Shown: positions 56,001 through 64,000 of the stretch, piece by piece
Numbering within the stretch: the first letter of the stretch is position 1
How the letters are laid out: each line of letters starts with the position of its first letter
NCBI GenBank assembly: GCA_964035575.1
Contig: OZ037859.1
Coordinates: 744,001 to 808,000, forward strand
Direction: 5' to 3'
DNA from: Rhynchopus sp. YZ270_cl-10
Lineage: Eukaryota > Euglenozoa > Diplonemea > Diplonemida > Diplonemidae
DNA length: 64,000 nucleotides
Notes under the pieces: generated by a model
Database searches by the model: none
The model's input: the letters and a program-made list of their open reading frames with translations, nothing else
Told to the model about the DNA's origin: nothing
Position numbers and translations under genes: made by a program

Positions 56001-58135
56001 ATGCTCTCGCGCCACGCAAGCCAAGAGAGGTCAAGGAGCTGCTTCTTCGTGTCGTCCTCAATGGACTCCCTATCCGCCTGTCGTACGTATTCGGTGTTGC
56101 GTTTCCACAGCGCCGTGATATGGGTCGAGCGTTTGCATGCCATAATACTAATGACAACCTCCCGCAGAACCTCGCAGACACGTTTGTCGGCACGCATGGC
56201 ACGTTCCTCCTGTACCATTGCCTCGCGTTTGAAGCGGTCCGTTTGCTGCGACTTTTGGAGAAGTGTCGCGCCTTTCCATTCAAGGCGGCGTTTGTTTTGT
56301 ACGACGGGGTCTCGGTCGACGCGCTGCCGTTCAAATTGGCGGAAGACCTCATCATTTGTTGACGGCGCAAATCCTGTCACGTTTGTCAGCGTGTGAAGGT
56401 TTGTTGTGCACACTTCGAAGTCGTCGTCCTCGGCAAGCTCCGTCATGCATGAAGTGTTAATCGCTGTGAACACTGCCTGCGAGAACTGCATCTCCACCGG
56501 TGTCCCTGCGCGGTTGAGGCTCGCAGGGGTGAACAGCCCTGACATCATACGCTCCCTCTTCTCCATGACGTACTTCCCGATGGAGAGACAGGTCGCAGAC
56601 GGCACTTCGCCCAGCTGCGGGTCCACCTTCTCCTCCTTCTCTGGGAGAAGCGGCGTATCGGGCACGGTCAACACGGGAATATCACTCTCCTTACCACCCT
56701 CACTTTCCCTTGGCATAGGCACGTCTGCAGAGCCCTCCACCACAGAACGGCGCGAGTCTCTCACTGGGCCTACCCATTGGGTGGAGCAGTTCCGCGACAG
56801 CTTGCGACGTGGTGTGAGTGGTGTTGAGGTGCTTCCTCGCATCTCACGCGGCGGGACTGGAAGCAGTTCGCCTGGTGGCGGGAAGTCGTGCTGCTTCTCT
56901 GCTAGCGCCTTCTGCAGAATCTCCTTGCCTCTTGCAGCACGGAAGCGGATCTCCCTTACGGCCTCAGGCACCCCCTCCTCCCCGGGGGCAGGCGGCGGCA
57001 GTGTGATGGGATCCTCTAGTTCAAACATCCCGAACGCAGTTTGCGGCACATTCTTTGCAACCCTTGTTTTGTTTACCTCTGCAAAGGCGTCGATGTGGAA
57101 CGTCGGAAGCGGCCCTGCTATAATATAGTACCCAAGCCCTAACAAACCACGCGTGAACATATAGCCATGCACACGGCCCTCCCATTTGCTTGCAGGGCGG
57201 AATTCTACTCGTCGACGAAGCTTGCGGTTTGCGGAGATAAGGGTGTAAGAGGATTTCAATGCAGCGGCATCAAGAAACCAGGGGACCAACGTCTTGCGCA
57301 GACGGTGTACAGCAATAATCACCTTTGCGCAGATTCGAAACCGCTTCATAGACTCCCCCACAGTGGTGAGCGAGAACAGATTCGCTGCCGGGTGCTGCTT
57401 CGTGCGCGCTGGGCTGTGTGCGTCCTCCTCATTGTTCTCTTTGTCGCTCTCCGACGACTCTGAGTTTTCATAATCAAAATCCACAAGATGCCCTTCATTA
57501 TCAATCTTCGCAGCTTCATCAAAGCGGACCCCCATATTCTTCATAAAATCATGCAAATTCAACGAAGGGATGCCCCCATTCTCGGACAGATTCTGAAGCG
57601 ACCCACCCAGCCCTGTGTAGGCCTCCTGCACATCTGCGTCACGTCTGCGTTTGCGAAACATTACCTGCTTGGTTTCATGGACGATTGCAACAAAGTCACG
57701 AAGTGCAACACTGTCATCACTTGCGCGGACATGCCGTTTTATCACTCTAGATAGAGTGTCCTGGTCAAGAAAGATTCCAAGCGTTTGGAGTGCACTGTTG
57801 ACAACGGTCTGTGACGGCAAGACAACAGCAGACATGCCCATTTCAGTGATCCTGCGGGTTGGTGCTTTGCACACAAAGGGGCTAGCAGCGGTGAGGTGGA
57901 AGACCTCCTTGCACAACTGCACCTCCTCAGGAGCAAGCGACACTTCGCTCTCAACCTGCTTCGTCCACGTTTTGTTCGAACGCACCGTTCGCGGTGATTT
58001 GCTATAGCTCGATGCATGCTGCACATCAAGTATACGTCCGCCATTTGCAACACTCTTTTGCCCCTCCTCCTTTTTCTTATGAAGGGTAGACCGTTGGTTT
58101 CGAAGAGACCTTAAACGTTCTTTTGTGCTGTGCAT
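53099..58135 (-). CDS. 1395-aa protein with EF-hand-like N-terminal region, three exons
   Basis: I infer exons 58135-54917, 54789-54541 and 53818-53099. All are phase 0; introns of 127 and 722 bp begin GTATGT and GTATTT. Evidence that the last two exons belong here: exon 2 has no ATG and is open upstream to a splice acceptor, while exon 1 has a GTATGT donor shortly before its stop. Residues 1-70 are basic. At about 95-165 paired helices (LGIFLDQDTLSRVIKRH ... DFVAIVHETKQ) look like degenerate EF-hands. An acidic linker follows (ESSESDKENNEED), then a conserved-looking region with GRVHGYMFTRGLLGLGY. The later half is charged and helical with acidic Asp/Glu patches (YDPDWDDEYE). The C-terminus is Arg/Lys-rich. 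No catalytic domain. A large cytoskeletal or axonemal scaffold is the likely type; this is inference. Confidence 0.75.
53862..53951. repeat. Foldback 1 in intron 2 of the 1395-aa gene
   Basis: TGAGGTGATCCAG and CTGGATCACCTCA close a stem, with an inner CGC-TTTTTCACAC / GTGTGAAAAAG pair. Related sequence occurs near 63320-63445 (GTGTGAAAAAGTGTGCG). Confidence 0.85.
53984..54149. mobile_element. Foldback 2 in the same intron
   Basis: TATTCACCTCCTTTTAGCGG opens the left arm and its inverse closes the right. The arms are about 60 bp with minor mismatches. The loop holds CGAGCGAAGCGAG. It is non-coding. Confidence 0.85.
54166..54514. mobile_element. MITE with 41-42-bp inverted ends in the same intron
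   Basis: The left arm starts GGGAAATAAAGTATACGAA, and the right arm is its inverse with one base missing. The interior has a GC-rich second inverted pair (CCCGCCAGC ... GCTGGCGGG) and A-runs. Its right end lies 26 bases from the exon 2 splice donor. Confidence 0.85.
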
Positions 58136-58454
58136 TTAAGATTTTAATCTATGAAATTCATTAGAACAATGGGGATGCCATTATGGCTAAAAGAGACAAA
58201 AGTATTTAAAATGTGTACATCTGTTGGAGAATGAGGGTGCGGCGGAGGGAGGGGGGGTTATTTGACAACTATAATCGGATTATGAAACGCGGTGAAATTT
58301 GTGGATGAAGAAGAAGGCAATCTTTGGCGGTCTTCTCTCTCCTTGCCGTCTCCAGCGGTGTCGGTTGTGCTCAGGGTTACCTTATGTATCAGGTATATAA
58401 TTCAATTATGTTCCCCTGGAGGCCCCGACTCTTTTTGTGGCTACTTTTGACAAA

Positions 58455-58487
<33 letters not shown>

Positions 58488-58640
58488 TGTCAATAAGATG
58501 GATCATGGGTTTTTTTGCTGCCCATTCTTTTTTTTTGTTTTGCAGGAAAGACAAACAAATAATCAAAAGAAAAAAGAAAAAGAGAAAATGTGAGGACGGG
58601 CAATGGTTCCCCCTGCACGAAAGAAAGGGTTGGTAAAAAG

Positions 58641-58673
58641 ATGAATCTAAAGCCTCGCTTTAGCCACCTTTAA
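58641..58673 (+). repeat. G2 short hairpin, representative copy
   Basis: GATGAATCTAAAGCCTCGC... : CTAAAGC and GCTTTAG pair perfectly around CTC, followed by CCACCTTT. Confidence 0.65.
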
Positions 58674-58785
58674 AAAGAATGTGGAAAGTAAAAAGGACGA
58701 ATGAAATGGATATAGCCTCACAAAAAAAGACAATTTGAAAAGATGTGACTCTGCACACCTAAAAAAAGGGCCCACAAAGAGAAGC

Positions 58786-58822
58786 ATTTCAACATATGCA
58801 ATCAATAAATTGATAGCATAGG
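58786..58822. repeat. H2 hairpin repeat, copy 1
   Basis: 37 bases identical to 63721-63757. TATGCAATCAAT and ATTGATAGCATA form a 12-bp stem with one mismatch around AA. Confidence 0.9.
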
Positions 58823-58895
58823 AGGGATAAAAAAAATGCTCCCCTTCTTTTTATGTGGTATGTTTTGCAAAGAGAAAAAAAAAAAAAAGAAAGGT

Positions 58896-58948
58896 GTTTC
58901 ATATACTATCTATTCTACTGAATAGATGGTATAATAGGGTGCACTAAA
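58896..58948. repeat. H1 hairpin repeat, copy 2
   Basis: 53 bases matching 1523-1575 except near the stem (CTATCTATTC against CTAACTATTC). It is only about 75 bases from an H2 copy. Confidence 0.9.
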
Positions 58949-60413
58949 TGTACCCAAACTATTTTTTTTTTTTTACTTTATGTGGATTGTTTGTTTTAGA
59001 AAGGTGAAAAGTTGGTTGTGGCTACACAATCCTCCTTCCCCTTTTGGTATTTTGTCGTTGTGTGACAAATTTCAGCATGATTTGGCGAAACCACACTTCC
59101 TTCTTCAAGCACAACACAGGACTGGAGAGGGGGTGAGGGGGGGGGGGAATAACTTTATAATAAGAAGTTATATTCCTCTACGCCCTTGTTGTCTTGGGGG
59201 GAAAAAGGGGGGGGTGACAAAGGGATATGTTGGGCTGAAAAAAAAAATAAACGACGAATAAACACGCGCATTTGCTACATTTCATTTCATTTTGTTTTGT
59301 TCTATTTTTATTTATTTTCAAAAAGTTGGTTCAAAAAAAAAAAAAGAAAGTTGGAATGATACTGCTCTCCCCATTTCCAGGAAAAACTCTGCATTGAAAA
59401 AAACAAGCAATTCTTACACCTTATTTGCGGGAAGAAAACAGATATCACACACTTTTCTCTCTGCGGATATAGTTGGAAAAATCTGCTACCAAAAAAAAAA
59501 ATCAAAAAAATAATCCACACACAGTACGACACAAAGAAAAAAAATGACAAGATATCACTACGATATTTTGTTTTCAAAAAAAACAAAAAACAAAGCCAAA
59601 AAAAAAAAAAAAAATACAAGACATCAGACACTGCAGTGTAGGCTCTTTGGAAAAGAGAAGGGGTCACACGGCTCTTTCATTTTGGAGGGGAACCGCGTAC
59701 CCGTATTCTCTGTGAGGCTATTTATGCTGTCGATTTCAATAAAAAACTAGCAATTGCGGCCATATACCTTACACAACAGGTTACTTTCATATATGCGTCA
59801 AAGCTGTAAGGGAGCAGACCGAAGAGTTGTGTCTCATGAATAGACTTACAACATAGTACAATTTAAAATAATCAGGGATTCCAGGGGGGTTACCAAGGGG
59901 TACCAAAACCAAGATTTTGTCCTTTTTTATTTTTTTTTGAAGATTGACCGCGCCCCGATTTGTCAAAACAAAGGAGCAGGGCCTCTCCTCCTTGGATCGC
60001 TCTCCCGAACCCTGTGAACACAAAAACCCGAACCCTGTGGGAACCCCTGATAATAAAAACTGTCGCTTCTAGAAATGAAAGTCTATAGAGTACTTCCAGT
60101 CTAATACCCGACGCAGCTGATCTTCCCAAAACCTGGAAACCCAAAATAACAGTAAGCAAAAAAGAAAACGGGAAAGGTTTGGGAACAAAAACGGGGCAAA
60201 CAAAAACCCCTCTCCGGATGGAGTATACCGTAAAGTCAGCGTTGAGCAGTTGTGCTGGCACGAGAAAGAAAAATAAAGTTGAAGAAAAAAAAAAGGGGGT
60301 GAAGTTGATAGTGCAAACGCCTCTGGGACGCAGGCACTGAGGAAAAAATGGGGTAGGGAGGGTAAAATATAGGGGACTTGAAAGGTGTATTTTTTTTTCC
60401 GGACAATTTGGTT

Positions 60414-61904
60414 CAGCCCCGCCGCCAGGATTTTGGGTTTTGAAAAAGTTCTGTTGATGGTCCAAAAAAAAAAATTTCGCGCTTCGCGCGAAAACCCCTA
60501 CAAAGCTCCTTCTCGTGGCCTCCGGCGGAGAGACGCATGTTCCCCAAGCCCGGTCAGAGTTCCTCCGAATTAGCGACATTTGCTCTTTCTCTCTCACCAG
60601 CCTGTACATTGTACTCTACGGTGGCCGTCCACAAGCCGTAGTGGGTGTCAGCCTTCTTATCAGTAAGCAGCGGTCATGGCACCCAAAGGTTCCTGGCGAA
60701 GCCACGGTACGCAACATTTCTAAAAAAAAGGTCCCATAAAATGGAACTGCGTTGGTGGTGGTGGTGGTGGTGGAGCTGCTTGCGCCGCAGGCGCACGGTA
60801 CGCAACTTTTACTTTTTTTTCACCACCCGATTTTGACTTGTTTGGGACATTTGAGCACTCACCTCTCCATATCTTCTTCTCCTGAGATTTTTTGACAAGT
60901 AGAACGGGTCTGAACCACTCAACCAGGGTTGTTCCTTGTTCTCGGAAAAAACAGCAAAATTCTGGATTTATGTTCCCGTTTTTTTCCTTTTTTGGGTGGG
61001 GTTTTTTTGCCCTTTTTCAGGCTTTCCGAGCTCTACCCTCACTGTAGTGGGGTCATTTCGAGAAAATGGACAAGTTCTTGATTGATACAAATTTTGGTTA
61101 CGACCACTAGTGAGTTGCTCACAATGCTAAATGAGTGTCAGAACTGTGATTCTGGGCCCACTTTAACCGCCCCTCGAAATTCAAAAAGGGGTCCCAAACC
61201 CGGGCGCGCTTCACGCGCGCGGAACTTTTTGCAGCTTTGGCCTAGTTGCATTTTTGGCTGCAAAATGCAAGGGGATCCCCGAAGACGTTGGGAATATTAT
61301 TTGGATGGGGCAGTGATTTTGTACCTGCATACACGCTCCCTAGTGGTAACCGTGTGCATGCCAATGAAGTGCTCTCTGGGGTTCGATAACCCGTGGAACC
61401 AGTGCTTCCGCCGATGAACGGTGAGGCGTTTACACTTCTCTGTTTGCGGAGCAGAAAATAATATAAATGGCGCCGCAGGCAAAAAATTTTGGGTACGGTG
61501 TAAAAATCTAGCCTCCGACGAACACTTTTTTGCAGAGCAAAAAATGAAAAATGGCGCCGCAGGCAAAAATAAATTGGGGGTACAGCCCTGGACGGTGCAG
61601 GATTTTGTTGTCAATTTTTTTTTTCTTGCCCCCTGAAAACTCTTGCTTTTGAGAGTTTGGACCATTTCACCACACTGGTGGTGTGTCACCTACAGTGACA
61701 CCCACCAGAAACCACAACAAAGCCCCCTAAGGAAAAAAGGAAAAAAAAAAAAAGGAAAAAAAAACTAAAATCCAGAATTTCATGTTCTCGGTCCCACTTA
61801 GGAACTTCCCTGCACTCAACAGAACTTTTTTTTTTTTTTTTTTTTCCATTTTCAAAAAGTTCTGTTGACCATCAACAGAACTTTACTAGGTGGCGGCCCC
61901 CCTG
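60414..61904. mobile_element. hAT-like non-autonomous element of 1.49 kb
   Basis: A perfect 8-bp direct repeat ATTTGGTT flanks it (60406-60413 and 61905-61912). Ends are inverted and imperfect: CAGCCCCGCCGCCA at the left, and the inverse of CAGGGGGGCCGCCACC at the right. It shares internal blocks with the 298-bp element at 9237-9534 (GAGCACTCACCTCTCCATA, AAGTTCTGTTGA). It also holds R3-type GGCGCCGCAGGCAAAAA blocks and an inverted G1 piece. No transposase frame is seen. Confidence 0.85.
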
Positions 61905-61912
61905 ATTTGGTT

Positions 61913-64000
61913 GTATTAGTGCAGACATCCGTCCACTATACCAACCGCTTTTTGTGGGGGGAAGGGGGAAAGGGAGGGTGTTTACACATTTTTCAAGTTA
62001 TTTCAACAAAAAACAAAAAGTAAAAAAAAAGGGTAGTAACACAACCAGTCCCACCGATGACCAGTATTCCAGTACAATCCATTTTGGCCTGCAAGGAAGC
62101 CCCTCAAAATATGAGTGCTTTTTTTTTTTTGCGTTCTTTTGGTAATTAAACCACAAAAAAACTAAAGGGTTTGGAGAAAAGCGAACAGGGTGTTACATAG
62201 GCGGTAACCCCACTCCGCATTTTTTTTTCCCCCAAAAAAAACAAAACAAAAGACGATTCAAAACCTTGTGCACGAGTAGAACACAAGATCTCTGAAGGAA
62301 TAAGAAACAAAAAAAAATAGAAACTTAACACTCATCACACGATAAAACCCATGGGAGAGGTTGTGGTGAAACGCACACACCTCGACCTGTTTTGGTAAGG
62401 AGTGGCTCTGCAGCGCGGTTCGTCTCTAGAACCGCAAAGTGTGTTCAAAATGCTTCGTTTCTATTTCCTCCTTCATTTCATGAGGTGACAAAAAAAAAAA
62501 ATCACCTCTCAGATGAACACACATCTTGGAGCAAAGACAAAGTGGAAAATTGAAAATACTTCCTTCGAAGAAAAAAAAAAGGACGAAATCCCAAACCACG
62601 TGACAAGAGGATTAGCAAGATGGAAAAAGAAAAAAACGCACACAAGGAGTGCTACAACAACTTGAGATAAACTTGTCTGCAAATCTTCCCAAGGGAGAGA
62701 AAAAAAACGTCTCACAAATCACGAAATGAGAACCCTTTTCGATTGCGTTGTCACCGTCAAATATATTGCAGCATCTGGGCTTACAAGCTGCCCTTTTAAA
62801 AAAAATCACACACAAATGGAAGAAAAAAAAAACATAGAGAATGAGTACGCTTCGGTACTGAAAGGAGAAAAATTTTGGTGAGCTGACCTGAGCCTATTAT
62901 GCCTGGTCACCTAACCTCAAAGAAAAAAAAAAACGAATTCACCAATGGGGAATACGTCTGTCATGGAGAAAGAAAGCAAAAGGTGTTGTGGAGATTCCCT
63001 AAACAGAGAACAGGAGCGTCTCACTTCGGAAGGTTAAAAAAAACAAACAAAAAGAGAGAGAGAGAAAAAACTCCCTATCCACAAATAGGAGGATGGATAG
63101 AAGGAGCGTACGTCATTGGTGGACTTTGGTTGATTTGCCTAGAGTCTGGGATGGAATTGCCCACCTTCTGATGATAAACACACAGAAAGTGAAGTTGTCA
63201 GTGCAAAACCCCCGACGCAGGCACTGACGATCTGTCAGTTATTTAAACCCCCCCGGAGTGAAAAGAAAAGTCTGGTGTACAATGACCCTGGGTCACCTTT
63301 CACCATATTTTTTTTTTCTATTTTTCCACGGAGCACCAGGTTGAGGAGAAATCGCGCACACTTTTTTCTCACTTTTTGTTTTTTTTTTTTCCACTTCAAA
63401 TCACACTTTTTCTGTGTGAAAAAGTGTGCGATGGTTCACCTCATAAGTCGACATTTAAAAAAAAACGACAAAAAAACGCATAAAAAACAATTCCACTGAA
63501 GGAGAGAAATGGAGTTGCGACGGAAGGGAGAAACGAAAGCAGAGCCTTTGAGCTGGAACAATGTTCATAAAACAGGGTGGGTAGCTGCAAAAAAAAAAAA
63601 AAAAAAAAAGAAAAACAAAAACAAAAAGGGAACCAATGGGCCTTGAACATTTCTTTGTACACACACTCAAAGAAATCATAAGGAATGCCTTTCTATAGTC
63701 ATCCTACAACACAAAACAGTATTTCAACATATGCAATCAATAAATTGATAGCATAGGTATCGGGGACAAAAATGTTCCTTACAACACAAAACTAATAAAA
63801 TGTGCCAGAAAGGCACCAACACATACTTGAACAGGAAAGAAATAAACAAAAAAAAACACATCTCCTTATAGGGGGGGGTAGCTCTAAAGCTCACGTTAAA
63901 TAAAGAAATATGTGAAAAAAAAAGATGTGCTTCTCGTACACACATCAAAATACAAATAAAAGGGAGTCGTAAAAGATGACCCATGCTCACCCTTTCAAGA
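61913..64000. other. Intergenic to window end
   Basis: No gene supported. It contains a G1 copy (about 63189-63256), H2 copy 2 (63721-63757), hairpins near 62882 and 63924-63946, and a foldback-like GAAAAAGTGTGCG stretch near 63420. Confidence 0.6.
63721..63757. repeat. H2 hairpin repeat, copy 2
   Basis: Identical over 37 bases to 58786-58822; the flanks are unrelated. Confidence 0.9.

Larger units (their letters stand above)
58136..60413. other. Intergenic, hairpin-rich
   Basis: No gene supported. It has H2 (58786-58822), H1 (58896-58948), a G2 hairpin (58641-58673), long T and A runs, and a G1 copy (about 60299-60341). Confidence 0.6.

Noticed and set aside
1-64000. CRISPR array, bacterial operon, riboswitch or phage
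   Set aside because: Tandem repeats have no spacers, genes are spliced and widely spaced, and the products are eukaryotic.

Overview
The window is nuclear DNA of a eukaryotic microbe. Protein genes carry short GT-AG introns, predicted secreted and membrane proteins resemble those of free-living phagotrophic protists, and two very large disordered proteins have EF-hand-like or 'TFxPxL'-type motifs often seen in cilium or cytoskeleton proteins. Non-coding DNA is AT-rich, full of homopolymer tracts (A, T, also runs of more than 20 G or C), and packed with foldback elements, DNA-transposon relics, minisatellites and tiny hairpin repeats. All 12 introns I could place begin GTAT, and several have a CTAAC- or CTGAC-like motif fused to the 3' splice site, as in metamonads such as Giardia and Trichomonas. 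Every long gene lies on the minus strand, which instead recalls directional clusters in Euglenozoa. I do not assign a species.

Layout (long genes all minus): 1390-6856, four-exon disordered protein; 7600-7992, 130-aa protein with a possible profilin fold; 11430-12389, TLC-domain membrane protein; 15503-18289, secreted protein with two nearly identical LamG-type domains and an SGNH-like C-terminus; 18.3-26.0 kb, repeat-rich block with nested transposons; 26798-29230, membrane-anchored trypsin-like protease with an LDL-receptor class A module; 29337-32426, possible TIR element; 32473-33306, PPIL2-type cyclophilin; 33832-36511, six-exon type II membrane glycosyltransferase with an 8-bp minisatellite in an intron; 39034-39408, small single-pass membrane protein; 41755-43578, type II membrane glycosyltransferase-like protein; 45641-49703, ubiquitin-like-domain protein in three exons; 51372-52148, small secreted Cys-rich protein; 53099-58135, 1395-aa three-exon protein whose second intron is built largely from three foldback elements; 58.1-64.0 kb, intergenic with a hAT-like element. 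Two small coding candidates lie on the plus strand (26016-26186 and about 13938-14311).

Functionally there is a surface/secretory theme (two secreted proteins, a tethered protease, two Golgi-type glycosyltransferases, a small membrane protein) beside spliceosome-type and cytoskeletal-type proteins. I see no operon or pathway cluster. The most unusual material is in the non-coding DNA: a long repeat (R1) directly upstream of three unrelated genes and carrying a conserved Cys/His-rich reading frame, families of short hairpins with conserved loops and changing stems, and clear transposon insertions with target-site duplications.
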